Origin: Blasia pusilla
Taxonomy: Eukaryota > Marchantiophyta > Marchantiopsida > Blasiales
NCBI GenBank assembly: GCA_050084515.1
Contig: CM114272.1
Coordinates: forward strand, 29,884,001-29,948,000
Length of the DNA stretch: 64,000 bases
Reading direction: 5' to 3'
Shown here: one piece after another, positions 25,169-37,920 of the stretch
Numbering within the stretch: position 1 is the stretch's first letter
Layout: each line of letters begins with the position of its first letter
Made by a program: the position numbers and the translations under genes
Notes under the pieces: model-generated
Told to the model about the DNA's origin: nothing
Seen by the model: the letters and a program-made list of their open reading frames with translations, nothing else
Databases searched by the model: none

Positions 25169-25440
25169 CGAGATGCAACTGGAGCTTGTTGGCATGGTGA
25201 GAATGATAAGGAGTTGGTGTCAGGATGGCACGTGTCGTCCTATTTGGGCTTGTTGGCTATGGAGAGCCAGATTGCTGAGACTTCGATGAAGAGTCCTTAG
25301 ATCCAAAGGCCGATGAGGAGACGATAGGTGGCCGAGACATTCACGACGATGTCACGTCTTTTAGGATACATCGGTGAGATCTAGTAGAGCACCTTCGTGA
25401 GTAGTGGAGGATAGGCTCTGTAGGATGAGGATGACCTGTT

Positions 25441-27060
25441 AAGGCCCCGGGAAACCTCAGAGAGCAGGTTTCCCTTCGTTTCGGCTCATTTGGAGCCATA
25501 TTGAGGAGCTTACTATTTTACGTAAGTACCATTTTGACTATATGATCAACTTTATATTTTTGGTAAGTGGCCCTTAACCTCCTACATTAGGTCAAGAGCC
25601 AAGGAGGTGACTTGGGAGAAAAGGTTACCATAGAGAGAGCTTGGGAGAGGGGAGGGATATACCTCAAGGAGAGACAGCTTGAGAGCTCATTCTCTCTTTG
25701 TTGAACCTCTTGGCATGAGGCGGCGGAGCTATGGTCCCTTGCCTTGTGAGTGTAACCCAAGCCTCTAATTAAGAGAGTGGCTTTGGTTTGACATGAGAGA
25801 GAGTGCACACCTTTGAGAGCTATGGTGTAAGATGGTGTAGAGAGAGATTGGATCTTACTTTACAAAGAGAGAATGAGAGAATGAGAGAGTGAGAGAGCTT
25901 CATGGGGGAGCTCGATGGTCACTTGCTGTTTTTTCAGGTTGGGGACCATGTTTCCCGCTCAGCGGCTCATGGGAGTGCTCACCGGAGCAAGGGCTACTTT
26001 GATTGTTCTTTGCATTTGCCGATTTTTTGTGTGGAAGAGTGGCGCGCGAAAGCGCTGCCCAATTTCTCATGGGGATTGATTATGGGGGCGGGTTGCCCCA
26101 TTCTCGTGCTCTTGGGAGCACCATGTAGCTTGCTGATTTGTATTTTTATAGGTCTTACATTTTGGTTGGGAGAAATCAGAGTGGAAGCGCTGCCAAATTT
26201 TGTGTATGAGAAAGAGACATTGGGCTTTACAACAATCCTCGTAAATTTTTACTGAAATGTCCAATTCCAAATATTTTTTAACATTAATGTAGATCGTGAA
26301 GCTGTGCACGTTGTGCAATAAACAATGCGCAATTTGGAGTAAAAAGTAAAAAGTTATGGTCAATCTTGCAAAACTACCATTGCTAGGCAATTTTTAGGGT
26401 AAATTGTTCAAACCCTAAACCAGCCGCCACGCCGGTGGTGGCCGTCGCCGTCATAGTCACCATCACCGTCAATGGTCAATTGTCACCGTCATAGGTCAAC
26501 CATCACCGTCAATGGTCCGTCATCACCATCAACCGTCAACCGTAATCGTTAACGATCCATGGTCCACCGACCACCGGCCATCGTCGGCCGTTGCCCACCG
26601 TTGCTTAGAGCCGCATTCGGCGGTTGATGCCATTACAAAGCGGAGGGTCTTCCACCACCATTGTTGATTCTCTAACTTGCATCGCCACCATGTACTTTGG
26701 TTTGGCCGCCACCGTCATCATAGTTTTGTCATCAACCAATAATGGTAGATGACCTTCGATTATGGTATTTGAGTTTTGATTTCATGCTGCTATGTTGTAA
26801 TTGGTAGCCGCTCGACGACGATCAAGTACCGCGGTCCGTGATGTCGCAATGCGCCGCCGATTGCCCGTGCCGTGATCCGCACCATTCGAGAGAGCCACAC
26901 CGTCATTGTGGAGCAGAGTGTGGGTTTATTGTTGATTGAGGAGGGTATGCCGTCGAGTGCCGCATCCCACCATTGAGGGCCGAGCCGTATGTAGATGTTC
27001 CGTGCCACCTGCAACGCCGCATGGTTCCGCTGGAACTGCACTATCTATCGAGGAGTTTTG
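25441..27060. other. Non-coding repeat-like DNA; GTCA/CACC-rich low-complexity tract
   Basis: No gene recognised. GAGAGA-rich sequence occurs at 25790-25900. At about 26420-26560 there is a low-complexity run of CACCGTCA, ATGGTCA and TCAACCGTCA variants. The rest may be untranslated parts of the adjoining Gypsy elements. Confidence 0.4.
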
Positions 27061-27462
27061 AGCAGCATCGGTACGGGAGGAGTATGACATACTGATTGGA
27101 GGAGTTGTCTCCACGACCCATTGGTCGAGATTTGCAGTTGCTGAGGAGCGACATCGACATGTGTTCAGGTTACCCATTCTGGTCCCTTTACCTTGCATGT
27201 GTGAGGGATTCTGGGATTTGGGTAGTTTACTTGGGGATATTGGGTGTGTGGATGCTAAGAGCATTATTTATGTATATGGTTTAGGGGACATAGATCTCTG
27301 TGGGATGTCCAAAGTTGAGCGTAGGTTGTCGATGAGATAGTAGCCTGGTCGATTTAGGGTAGCCTTGCCGGTAGCGGACCTGAGAGTAGCTCTTGAGGGT
27401 TTATCCGGAGTGGCACGAGGTTTCAAGGGTCTCCACGTGAGAGACCACCTTGATCTCCTTCT

Positions 27463-29440
27463 TTGTCATCTTCAGACGAGGGGGAGCGTGTAGAGGAGTT
27501 TGTGAGCACATCGCCACACATTGTGAGTGGTCATACTAGTTTGGCGTACAAGATGGACGACCGGGGTAGAGGACCGCATAGGTTTTCAGGTGCAGTAGGC
27601 ACGATTGAGTTGCACGATTTCATAGTAGAGTTTAGGAGTTGGTGCGACTCCCAGCGGGCCAAGAACTCTAGAGAGTTCAACTCGTTTACAGCATGGAACA
27701 TTATGTTCAAGCATTTAGAGGGGGCGTCCATGGACGATTACCATGAGTTCTCTCAGAGACATGCACATGAGATTGAGGCGTGGATGTTGCGACCCTCATA
27801 ACCAAACAACACCAAATAGGTGCTAAGCGGAACATCAGAACTCAAGTGGACTTACACTACGATGTTTGCGCTTTGGAGAGGCATTTGGAAAGGTCTCTTG
27901 GAAAAGTCCAAGAGATGAAACGCGAAACAGAGTTGTGCATTTCATGCGTTAGTGGTCGCGACTAGGAAACCTAGAGCAAATACGAGCCAAGACTTGAGAT
28001 GAGTTGAGTCTTGGGAGGTTGGTTGCCAAAGAGGTGAGAACCAGTTTGGAACATGACTAGCGTTTGGGAGAATTTGACTATGTTTAGGACCATAACGTTG
28101 AGCTCCAAGATGTGTTTGAGACAAGTAAGAGCGCGTTGGAAATCTTCTCTTGAGACGCTTCCAACGCACTAAAGATCTCAGCAAACTCATAGGTATAGGC
28201 TGAGATATTGGCCAAATACAACTGTGAGAGCAATCGGATTGAGGGCCAATTGGAGAGGCCCGGGTGTCTTTTCCTAAATGTAGGGGCCCCTGGAGATCCC
28301 CAGAAGTACTAGTAAGGGAGGAGTCTCTCCAAGATGTCTTGGAACATGAGTCCCCACTTTGAGCGCCAAACGGTGTTTCAGAGGCACGGGATGGAACGGG
28401 AGTTTGGCGTTGGAACTCGAAACCCAAACCTGATCCAAGGGAGTGGACTTTGTACGCCACACTTGGATTCCAACCCAAGATTCACTTCGTGCGAGTCTTG
28501 GTGAGGAACTCATTGGATATCCAACGGACAGTTGGAACTGCCAAGCGCGAAATGCCGTTTCAGGTTCCTGAACCGACCAGAAAATCAGTCCCAAGTTTTT
28601 CGAGACTTGCCCCTGTTGTAAACTGCGAAATTAGGAAGGTTGAGCTTGATAAGAGACCGAGACGAGAACTCAGAAAGTTAGCCCGCTGATTGATCCAAGA
28701 CCCAACTAACTAGAGTGCGTGTTTGGATGCAGATCAACATTGAGAGTGTGACCTACTGAACGCACGCTTCCGCAACAACAAGATTAACGTTCAAGGAGAG
28801 TAGGAGCACGATAGTGGAGGCTCTACTATGACCCACATTATGTGTCATGGACGGAGCCGTTCCCAGATAAGGAGGTGGAGTCAAGAGAGGCTACTTCCTC
28901 TTTCAGTAGTAACGTTTTAGGAGGGGTCACTTGCACGGGAGCAGTTGCACCGTTTAGTGGGGTTCATCCCAGGTTCAACCTTGTGGTTGAGTTCTTTGGT
29001 GAGTTGAGGGCGAGCTACTAGGGGATACGGACGGAGAAGTTGCGGAGCATCCACGACTTCCAGAGGCGCCCGAGTGAGAGTTTGCGTGAGGCTTACACTC
29101 GCTTGCACCAGTTGATCAACTTCACTCAGGGGTGATAGAGGCTCACACTATCTAGTCATGGTACGCAATGTTGGACCGGACCCTACGAACACGAGTGCGG
29201 GAGGGGATGCTTCTTATGAACATCTCCCCTACGTTGAGAGATGTTTTTAGGACCACCAAGAATATTGAGCGCAACATGGCGGAGGAGAGCATAGCCACCA
29301 TGGGTTCTGGGTGAGAGCGATCCACGATTTGTCCGCACTACTGCGGCAAACAACGTGGACTCGAGATAGGTCGACTGTGGCACCACGAGCTCAGGGAGGA
29401 TATCGGGGGGCCGTGCCAGCTCTATGATTATTTTAGAGCT
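27463..29440 (+). mobile_element. Gypsy-type gag region, split by a solo LTR
   Basis: The frame 27463-27801 contains GTIELHDFIVEFRSWCDSQR and MDDYHEFSQRHAHEIEAW. Its counterpart near 42.7 kb reads GTIELDDFMEDFYSWCDAQR, so this is a retroelement gag of the same family. At 27785 a solo LTR interrupts the gag. The gag resumes at about 28814 with frame breaks (RTTKNIERNMAEESIATMGSG-like sequence near 29250). No intact polyprotein can be read. Confidence 0.7.
27785..28813. mobile_element. Solo LTR, family L1 copy 1, TSD GTGGA
   Basis: The ~1.03 kb sequence starts TGTTGCGACCCTCAT and ends GAGCACGATA. It is related over its whole length to 36438-37440, which starts TGTCGCGACCC and ends GGGCGCGACA. 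It is flanked by the direct repeat GTGGA at 27780-27784 and 28814-28818, a 5-bp target-site duplication typical of LTR retroelements. One LTR without internal region or partner indicates LTR-LTR recombination after insertion. It sits inside an older gag frame. Confidence 0.85.
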
Positions 29441-29909
29441 ATCACAATAAATGACATGGATTTGTTAATTAATTTTGAATTTTAAATGGATATCTGACCT
29501 AATGTATCTAACCTAATGAGTACGTTGGCGGGCGAGAGAGAGTGAGGTGTGCGTGTGATAGGGAAGGAGTACAACTCAAGGTCGTAGTTTGGGGATGCAG
29601 GGAATGTTGAATAAAGCTTGGGGGTGCAAGAAAGGAATGCTAATCGTTTAGGGTCGTAGCTTGGGGGTGTAGGAATGCTAATCATTTAGGAAAAATTAGA
29701 GTGCGAGTGCAATTCATAAGCCCATATTGCTGCCACATTCTCATTTTCGTTTGGTGTTAGAGGTCGCGCCTGGTGCTCATTTCTTTAGATGTGCAAGTAA
29801 ATTTTTTTCTCTCTCTTTGGCAATTAAACACTCTCTCGGTCTCAGCAACGTCCAACCAATAGGGCATGGGGCCTATGGTCGCAAGGCTACGACAGACACT
29901 ACTGCAAGA

Positions 29910-30022
<113 letters not shown>

Positions 30023-30339
30023 GTGAAAAGCAGGATGGGAACACAACTTAACTACTAAACTTCGTGTGATGATAGGATTGAAACCTTAAGTCACTACCTA
30101 ATCTTCTGCATAAAATCCATAAAATAGAGAGAGAAATAAAAGAGATGCTAGTGCTAAGCTTGTAACCCCATAACTATTCTACACATTTAATAGCCTAGAT
30201 TCACGACCAAAATTGCTGCAATCGTAAAGTTTCTTATGTATGAAAATATCTGCCTTTGAGAGAGTGTGAGAATGTACTCATGTAGTAGTGCCTCTTCTTC
30301 ACTTTTGCCTTTTTTGGATTTTCTGTCAAGAGAGAGAGA

Positions 30340-31080
30340 TCAGACATTTTGAAGGCTTCCTCCATGTTGTTCTGTTGAGAGCATTTTTTTTATACTGTTC
30401 ACTAGAGGTCTTATGACTTGCTCTATGTCTTATGACTTTTGTGCAGAGTGCCAAGTAGTGACTAGAGGTGTCATCGCCATCATCACACAAGGTGCAAGCT
30501 AGAGTTGGTGTTGAGATTACAAGTGCCAACCAAGATTCTCTGTTGCAAACCATCTATTCTACTCGATTAGGACCTCCAATGAACATTATTGATCTCCACT
30601 ATAGTAGCTTTGGGCAATAAATCAACGGCATAGAATGTGAAGAAAATTACTTCTAGTATGACCAACTTAGCAATATCAGCATATGCTCTTGCTTTATGTC
30701 TTGTGAATTTTGTGTTGGAGACAAAGTGATGACTAAAGCTTCCAACCTTAGAGAGAGAGACCGTACTCATTAAGTAATGCCTTATGTTGCCTTGAGACCA
30801 TAGACCCCTTGCCCTATGATGTTGCACAAGACATTACGTACCAGTGCAAAAACTTTGGGCAATGAATCAAGGGTACTAAATGAGTTGAACAATTCTGGTG
30901 TGAGCAACTAGAAATATGATCATATGCTCTTGCTCTGTGTGTTGTGAATCTCTTTACAACATAATACACTTGACCTTATTGGAATCCCCTAAAGGCATCA
31001 CTCACAAATACAACAACTTTGGGTCGTGAATTTTGGCCTTAGAATGTGTTGAACAGCTCTAGTGGTACCAATTGAGTATT
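30340..31080 (+). repeat. Decayed tandem-like repeat family (locus 1)
   Basis: Phrases of the type CTTTGGGCAATGAATCAA... plus CATATGCTCTTGCT... and ACTCATTAAGTAATGCCTTA recur at about 30610, 30765, 30860 and 31020 with substitutions. The same phrases recur at 50.95-52.2 kb. No coding function was recognised. It lies directly upstream of a Copia protease fragment. Confidence 0.6.
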
Positions 31081-31089
31081 CTATACAGA

Positions 31090-31420
31090 TAGTAATCAAA
31101 GATTCAATCAAGGAAGAGGAAGCTATAGTAGTCCACATAGAGAGTCATAATGGATACTGGAGCTACTTAGCGCATGGCTCACCACCTCAGCACATTTAAC
31201 ACTTTTCGAGCTAGTACTATATATCGACAATCGGTGGTATATTTGGGAGATGACACAAAATAGCCTATCCAAGGAATTCAATCAGTGAGATTCAAGCTAT
31301 TGAATGGAGTGCAAATTGTCATCCCTGATGTATTGGATATCCTTGGTCTCAAGAAGAATCTGATCTCAGTGGATCAATTTGATCAAGCCGAAGGATAAGT
31401 GACTATCAAGGATTGTTGTT
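31090..31420 (+). mobile_element. Copia-type protease / pre-integrase fragment
   Basis: The plus-strand frame reads MDTGAT (retropepsin Asp box DTGA), MAHHLSTFNTFRA and, after a stop, IVIPDVLDILGLKKNLISVD. That is the order seen in Ty1/Copia polyproteins (DTGA...GLKKNLIS). In-frame stops (after DTGAT and before PIQGIQSV) make it non-functional. Downstream integrase and RT modules are absent. Confidence 0.75.
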
Positions 31421-34240
31421 GTACCATAACTATAGCAAATTACAGGTCAAAGAACATGTTGTATATGCTAAGTTGAATCCATAACACCTAAGTAATTAGC
31501 CAAAAATTCCACCTGCAAGGAGATCTCTACTCTCTCTACAACAATTAATATTGTTTTGTGAAGGCAAAGACGTGGCCTAATTCTGCTGTTATAAATCAGA
31601 CGGTTGCATGCGATGACTCTGAGGAATTCATAGAACACAGACCAATAGTAGGTCTTTGTCCACCCGAGGATTCTATTGTTGATAAAATAGAAGTTGATAA
31701 TCCAATGCCAATGGATTTGAATAGTCTTGATGTGTGGGAAAGTGATGCATCAGCCTCTTTTGATTCTAGAGTGATTAGTGAGGACTTGGATGAGGATGTA
31801 GGTAACGATGTCATATATTAAAATCAGCAAATGTGTAAACTCCTTCCTCATTAAGTGTTAGATAGAGTTTTATTAGTATTAAGTAAATTAACTTAGAAAA
31901 AGGAAATTCCCATGTTTAAACCTCTTTATGGTGCCTCTTTTATGTGGGTCCAACTTTAGGAAAAGAGATAATAAATAAAAGATGACTTTATAAAAGTAAA
32001 GTAGTGAGGTTGGTGTTTTAATGAAAAGCAAAAGTAGTCTTGGTTGGTGGTTAGGTTAGTTGGGGTAATTTGGAAAATGTCAAATGGATAAAAGAGGATA
32101 TTTTGGAAGAGATAAGAGGAAATCTACTTGTGTCAAAATGTGATTGGCTAAGCTTTGAGAGGAAGCCATGTGGCACAAGATCATATTAGTTCTATTTCGT
32201 ATTTTTGTGGATCCCTTGTGAGTATAGAAAAAGGAGGGACCTTCAAGGGTTCATCATCTTCTATTTCAAATCTTGAGTCTCTCGTTTCATTCTTGAGTAT
32301 ATGGCTTTAGGATGGCTTGCTCTTCCAATGAGAATGGATCATCCCTCTTGGGAGAGTAACTTGACCATCGTCTACTTTTCGAGAGATTTCTAGAATGTAG
32401 TGTGTGTGTGGAGATGAGAGGCTTGTCACCTCAGAAGAGTTTAGTCATACTAAAATAGTGAATGTTTTTGCTTGTTATTTTCCCAATGAGAGTGGATTAC
32501 CCCTCTTTGAAGAATAATTCTGCTAAGCTCATTCTTGAGGAGAGTAGAGAAAGTTTATCAAGCATGGATAGGGATGGAGCACGAGTTGTGCCCGACTTTC
32601 CTTTCCTCAATCCTAACCATGTCAAGGTACTTTTTGTAGATAGACAGTGGTTCATTCGTTATTTAGTTTATCACTTTGGGCAGACGTTCATGAACCAGAT
32701 CATGCAATCTCCAACTCCGGTGATTCTTCCTATCGTCACATATGGAAGGATATAGGATTGTACTTTTTATGTCCTTATATAGCGATCCATGGAAGTCAAC
32801 AGGCCTGCACAAGTAGGATTTAACGCTAGTTGTGTTATCTTCCTCGTGTACAAGCGTAAAGTAGTTTATAGGGATTTTGTAGTTAGGAATTTCGGGGTCA
32901 ATGTTACGAAGAAGTGATTGCCTCGGCACTTCCATTTGTGATACCTGTCGTGAGAGAATGGAGAGTAAATATAATAATTTTGTATTGAATAAATAGAACT
33001 TCTTAGAGAGTTCATTTTGCATTTACTACGTCTGCCGCAATTAGAAGGCCTGCCCTTACTCGAAGAAAGGCTCTTGACACGACAACGATCCATCCAGAGA
33101 GACAGAAATATTGGGACATGAGGTAAGGTATGTATTCAATTCAATTTTGGAGGAGTGCATTGATGGAGTTTCTCGTTGAGTTGTGCCTACTATGACATTT
33201 GAGGGTAGAGTATACCTCAAGTCTACTTTGGTGAGTGATTGGGTCTGCAATCCTTTTATTTCTAAAGATAGACTAACACTTATATCACAAAAACATATTA
33301 TAAAATAGGTAAGGTAAAAGAGCTAACTAATCCACACTGCCTAACTTGTTATGTTGACATTGGAAGGGATATAGTTATTTTGTTTGAATCTACTGCACAA
33401 GTGAGCCCTTCTACCACATCAAGTAAGTCAAAGTAGAGAAAAGAAAAAGACCTTGATGAAAATAGGATATTCCCTACAAATGAGTTTTGGTTAGGTCGCA
33501 TTCTATTCATCAAACAGAAATATGGTAGTCAAGGGGATAGATGTAGATCTCCTATTGATCTTTTGGACCTTTCTATCCCAAAAGATGGATAGACTTGCAT
33601 TGTCTGTTAGATATTGTGCAACTGGTATCGGTGCTCAAGTAAGATCAATACCTTGTTCACATATGATGCATATGATGGCCAATATATTGATATTGAAATG
33701 GTGATTTCTAATGTTAGTTTGTCCATCAAGCCAAGTCTTACATCTAGGATATATGAATTGGATAACGGTGATTTACAAGTGGTCAATAATTATATCCGTA
33801 GTGTATCATCTTTTGCCAAATAATGTGCATGTTATAATGTGAAGTCATTTTTTGAGATTATGATAGGCTAGTTTTGGGAGGGGATAGATTAGGAGGATGT
33901 CGGGTTTGACCCAATGAGCATCCTGCTCATTTTGAGGTTCAATTCCTCTCCTTCATAAGTGCCAAAGTTACTATGTTTGGTAGTGGTAGTGGATATTGCA
34001 GATCGTAAAGGCTGTAATGAAGTGCAATAACAGAAGACCGCCATATGAAGATATACTTATCATTACATTTAAGCCCCTAAACAAATCAAGGATGAAAATT
34101 TACATAACAAAATAAAGGGGTCCTAATTTTTTAAAATTGGCAGTTTTAAAGTAAGTAAGGGGAAGGAAAAAAAATTTAACTTATAAGTTAGGGGTTTTTG
34201 AGCCCATAAGGTTGTAGGTGATGTAGAAGGTATATATAGA
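31421..34240. other. No gene recognised; short unrecognised frames
   Basis: The largest frames are 31558-31821 plus (87 codons, acidic, DSEEFIEHRPIVGLCP) and 32462-32755 plus (97 codons, DRQWFIRYLVYHFGQ). Neither has a recognisable domain, and their surroundings are AT-rich and repeat-like. They may be leftovers of element-borne genes. A cloverleaf-like stretch near 33890-33955 is dealt with among the rejected items. Confidence 0.35.
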
Positions 34241-34259
34241 GTGTCATCCCCGAGAATAT

Positions 34260-35620
34260 GAGCATAACAAATACAACCAAATACTTTCAGGTAGGAAAAA
34301 TCAGATTTACTTCCTGTGAAGATTTTGAATTGAGTCTTATCATGAACTCATGTTGTTGGAGTTCGGTTGATTAATAAGACTGCATACGCTACAGCCTCTA
34401 CCCAATATACCTTAGGCATGTTATTCTCATTTAGCATAGCTCGTGTTGCCTAAGTAATATGTCGATTCTTCCTCTCAGTCACTCCATTTTGCTGTGGAGT
34501 GTAAGGGCAAGTCACTTGACGTTGGATGTCCTTTTGACATAAATAGTCATCAAACTCTATTGAAGGATATTTTCCTCCTCCATCACAACACAATTTTAGA
34601 ATTTATTCTCCAGACTACTTCTCTACTAGAACTTTGAATGTTTGGAACACTAAGAATACCTCTATTTTGACTTTCAGAAAGTATACCAATATATACCTAG
34701 AGAAGTCATCAATAAATGAAACAAAGTATTAGCACCACTAAGGCTATGTTGTGATGATGTCCACACATCATTGTGAATCAACTCCAATATCTTGGATGCT
34801 CTCCTACCTTGCTTTGGAAAAGGAAATCTAGCTTCTTTTCCAAATTGGCAAGCACGACATACCTCTGACGCAGAAGAACTCGCTAATTTAGGAAGTCTTG
34901 TTACTAGATTAGATGATGATAGATTCTATAATCTTTGAAAATTTATACGTCCAATTTTCTTATGTCACATATTTATATTTGTGACTTGTTGGTCAGTTTG
35001 ACCATACATTGTTGTTTGAATTTCTAGCATAGAAATATCTCATTTGAACATTCTGCTAGATCTAGTTCCTTTGGTTATCGTAGTTTGGTCATCCATTATT
35101 TCAATGAAACAACCATATGTGTTAAAATTCACAGGATAACCGTGTTCTACTATCTATTCTATAGAGATCAAATTTCTTGTAATGGTAGGAACATAGAGAA
35201 TATTTCCAAGAACACCAAGACCATCTAATGCTATTGGAACTGTACTCGTATGCGTGATATGATGTTGAGTGTAATCTCCTATGAGCATAATTATAGGATC
35301 TTTCACCAACTTCATACTACCAAACTATTTAGCTTGTGAGGTCACGTGATTTGATGCACCAGAGTCAATATTCCAATCTGTTGTCGAGTCTTTCTTGACT
35401 ATTGATTCCATATGATGAGTTATGACCAAGAGGTTCTCAGTTTGTGAATTTTTTGTTCTTGGTACTGCCCTTGGTGTTGTTGCTCCACATACTTTTTGTT
35501 GTTGTAAGGCTCGTGTTCTCATATCTGCCTTCTTCTTGAAGCAAAACTTTGCATAGTGACCCCTTATCGCGCACTAATTGCAAGATCCAAGGACCTGCTG
35601 CTGTTGACCTCGACCCCAAT
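34260..35620 (-). pseudogene. Copia zinc knuckle, protease and integrase remains
   Basis: The minus strand reads, in order: a knuckle C-N-stop-C-A-I-R-G-H-Y-A-K-F-C near 35580-35540; the protease box WNIDSGASNHVTSQ (about 35330-35370); CRACQFGKEARFPFPKQGRR and ELIHNDVWTSSQHS of the pre-integrase/integrase; TPQQNGVTERKNRHI and NNMPKVYWVEAVAYA of the integrase core; and LINRTPTT. Many in-frame stops interrupt it. The block ends near 34260 before any RT motif. Confidence 0.82.
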
Positions 35621-35651
35621 AATTTCCACCATCACCACCTTGTGATTGTGG

Positions 35652-36407
35652 CTAGTACGGATTCGTAGTTGATTGAGTAACATTATATTGAGTGCCTCTT
35701 CCTCCATATGTTTGATATCCACCACGACCACGGAAGCTTCTACCACGATCCTTGCCTTTATTTGATCCATAACCTCTAAATAACTCACTCTCTTGTAGAC
35801 TAGACAAGCTATTGTTCCCTACTAGACGCATCTCTTCATTGATTAATAATGGGACCAACTCTTGAAATGTTGGATACTTCTCTCTCATAGAGATAGAGGT
35901 CTCAAGGGACTTGTAATCCTTTGGGAAGCCTTGAAGAGCGAAAAAAATTAGATCATCATCTTCTATTGTCACTCCAATGTTATTCAACTGATCAACAATA
36001 TATTTGATACTTAAAACATATTCATTGATGCTCTGCGATCCTTTCCTCACTTTGTTCAATCGTTCTTTCAATTGAAGATTTCTGACCTTTGTAGATGTCT
36101 GGAACAACTTTTCTAATGCATCCTTGGCCTTCTTTGGAATATCAACATCTTGAATGTGACCTGTCATTGGCAAATTGATCGTTATTGAAATGTAGTGGAT
36201 TACTTGCCTTGCGCATTTGTTCCAAGCGTAAACATTCAAGTCTGTTGCATCACCTTGTGGCTTGGCCTTATCACCTGCGACAAGCTCCCATAGTTCTTGA
36301 CCGATGAGAAATTGTTTCATGCAAAACTTCCAGATATTATAATTATGCTTATCTAACTTCTCGCTTGTGATTGTTGTTGAGGAATACTCCATGATGAACG
36401 ATTTCAC
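35652..36407 (-). CDS. Copia gag (UBN2-type), open frame retained
   Basis: An open frame of 251 codons reads LDKHNYNIWKFCMKQFLIGQ, KNLPMTGH-like and DALEKLFQTST, LKERLNKVRKGSQSINEYV, DQLNNIGVTIEDDDLIFFAL and GFPKDYKSLETSI, then an RG-rich tail (GRSFRGRGG). This is the plant Copia gag (UBN2) architecture: capsid-like domain followed by a basic Gly-rich linker before the CCHC knuckle. A second Met at 36389 (MEYSSTT) is the more typical start. It survives as an open frame inside an otherwise broken element, with a TAG directly after NPY. Confidence 0.8.
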   Translation of the reverse strand: MKSFIMEYSSTTITSEKLDKHNYNIWKFCMKQFLIGQELWELVAGDKAKPQGDATDLNVYAWNKCARQVIHYISITINLPMTGHIQDVDIPKKAKDALEKLFQTSTKVRNLQLKERLNKVRKGSQSINEYVLSIKYIVDQLNNIGVTIEDDDLIFFALQGFPKDYKSLETSISMREKYPTFQELVPLLINEEMRLVGNNSLSSLQESELFRGYGSNKGKDRGRSFRGRGGYQTYGGRGTQYNVTQSTTNPY

Positions 36408-36437
36408 TCACAAAAATATAATTTCACGCACTCCACT

Positions 36438-37440
36438 TGTCGCGACCCTCATGACCAAACAAGTGCGAAGCGGAACATCGGAACATTAGCGGGCTCACGC
36501 TAAGATGGTTTGCGCGTTGGAGTTGTCTCAAAGAGGAGACAAGAGACGAGACGCAAGCGAGGAGTCGCGTTTCAGACGTTATGGTCGCGACTGAGAAACC
36601 TGGACCAAACACGGAATGAGACTTGAAAGAAGTCGAGTCTAGGAAGTGGGTTGCCAAAGGAAAGATCCGGATTTGGAACGCCACTAGCGTTTGAGAGTTT
36701 CCGACTGTATTTATGGCCATAACTTTTAGTGCCAATATGCGTTTGGAACAAATAAGGGTGCGTTGGAAAGCTTATGGAGAGCCGGTCCAAACGCACTAAA
36801 GATCGCTGCAAACGCATAAGCAGCAGCCGAGATACAACCCGAAAACGACTGTAAGTGGAGTTGGGTTGAGGGCCACAATGAAGGGCCCGACCCTCTTTTC
36901 CCAAAGGGGAGGGGTTATTGGAGAACCCCAGAAGTACTAGTAAGGGAGAAGGTCTCCGGGAGTGCTTGGGACCCAAACCCCACTTTGGGCGCCGCGGGGC
37001 GGCTCAAGGGCATGGAACGGAACGCGAGTTTGGAGGTTGGGTTGGAAAACCTGCACCAAGTCCATTGAGGCGATTTTAGACATCCCTCTTGGATTCCACC
37101 CCGCGACTCAATTACTTGGGTCTCGGCTCGGAACTCACCCGAGGACCTTTGAACAATTGGGATCGCTAGGCGCGCAAGTGCCGTTTCAGATCCCTGGACT
37201 AACCAGGAAGTCTGTTCCAAGTCTTGAAGGACTTGCCATATTTTGGAAACTAGGAATTAAGGAAGGTTGAGCTTGATGAGACGCCGAGTTGAGGACTCGG
37301 TGGGTTGGAACGCTGGTTGGCCCACACCCGACTAACGAGAGTGCGTGTTTGGGTGCAGATCGGCGATGAGTTCGTCACCTACTGAACGTACGCTTCCGCA
37401 ACACTAAAGATTGACGTTCAAGGAGAGTAGGGGCGCGACA
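36438..37440. mobile_element. Solo LTR, family L1 copy 2, TSD CCACT
   Basis: A 1003 bp sequence with ends TGTCGCGACCC and GGGCGCGACA, near-perfect short inverted termini TGTCGCG/CGCGACA. It is flanked by the 5-bp direct repeat CCACT at 36433-36437 and 37441-37445. It is homologous throughout to 27785-28813. It inserted into the 5' leader of the reverse-oriented Copia element, so it is the younger insertion. Confidence 0.92.
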
Positions 37441-37907
37441 CCACTGCTCCAATTAAAGCATAGACCACTCCCAAACAAAAATTGACTTGAAATTTGACAA
37501 AATTTATCAATTGTATGAAAGAACTAGTCAAAATTGGCTCGTAGAGAGCAAATTGCACAACTTTTCTTCACTAATTGCACTTTCCTACACTGAAATTGCT
37601 ATTGCAAGAGCTCAGAATGTCAGAATCAAGCAATTTTGGATGCATTGAAAAGCTCTCGATGAGCTCTACATGATGGTCAAAACCCTAATCCTTTGGAATA
37701 TTTTAGACCGATGCGGATCTAGATTGCTTAATCGACCGAGAAAGCCCTAAAAAATGCCTCCAAAGTTTTATCAACGTCAAAGCTCCATATGAAATCTGCA
37801 CCCGCTGAGCTCAGAAAAAAAACTTCTTCTACCAAACTGAAATTGTGCCTTCTTTTTTCTCTCTTCTCTCTTCAAACACCAAGATTTTCAAGTGATGTTC
37901 TCTTATC

Positions 37908-37919
37908 GCTCTAATACCA
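37908..37919 (-). other. Primer-binding site of the Copia element
   Basis: The minus strand reads TGGTATTAGAGC, one mismatch from the initiator-tRNA-Met primer-binding site TGGTATCAGAGC used by most plant Copia elements. It marks the 5' LTR boundary on the right of the element. Confidence 0.75.
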
Positions 37920-37920
37920 A

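Larger units (their letters stand above)
22835..25440 (+). mobile_element. Ty3/Gypsy retroelement remnant (pol region)
   Basis: Plus-strand sequence carries reverse transcriptase followed by RNase H in Gypsy order, preceded by a degenerate stretch (about 22835-23990) in which short in-frame pieces alternate with stops (for example TPIFRPPYKYNDMERAL just upstream of the RT). No integrase was seen after RNase H, and no flanking LTR pair could be delimited. TGTTAAGGCC at about 25438 could be an LTR start, but I found no partner. The element is inactive: several in-frame stops, a shifted RNase H start and missing modules. Confidence 0.8.
34250..37920 (-). mobile_element. Ty1/Copia retroelement, reverse orientation, 3' truncated, split by solo LTR
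   Basis: Read on the minus strand the order is primer-binding site (37908-37919), gag (36407-35652), CCHC knuckle, protease, pre-integrase and integrase (to about 34260). RT and RNase H are missing. A later solo LTR (36438-37440) sits between the PBS and gag. Stops in the zinc knuckle and throughout the integrase show that it is dead. The corresponding LTR should begin just right of 37920, but its far end was not found. Confidence 0.85.

Noticed and set aside
33885-33960. tRNA-like fold (stem ATGAG/CTCAT with a 7-base loop, then GAGG-TTCAATT-CCTC)
   Set aside because: The anticodon-like loop lacks the invariant U33, no D-arm fits and the acceptor arms do not pair. It may be a decayed organellar fragment but is not supportable as a tRNA.
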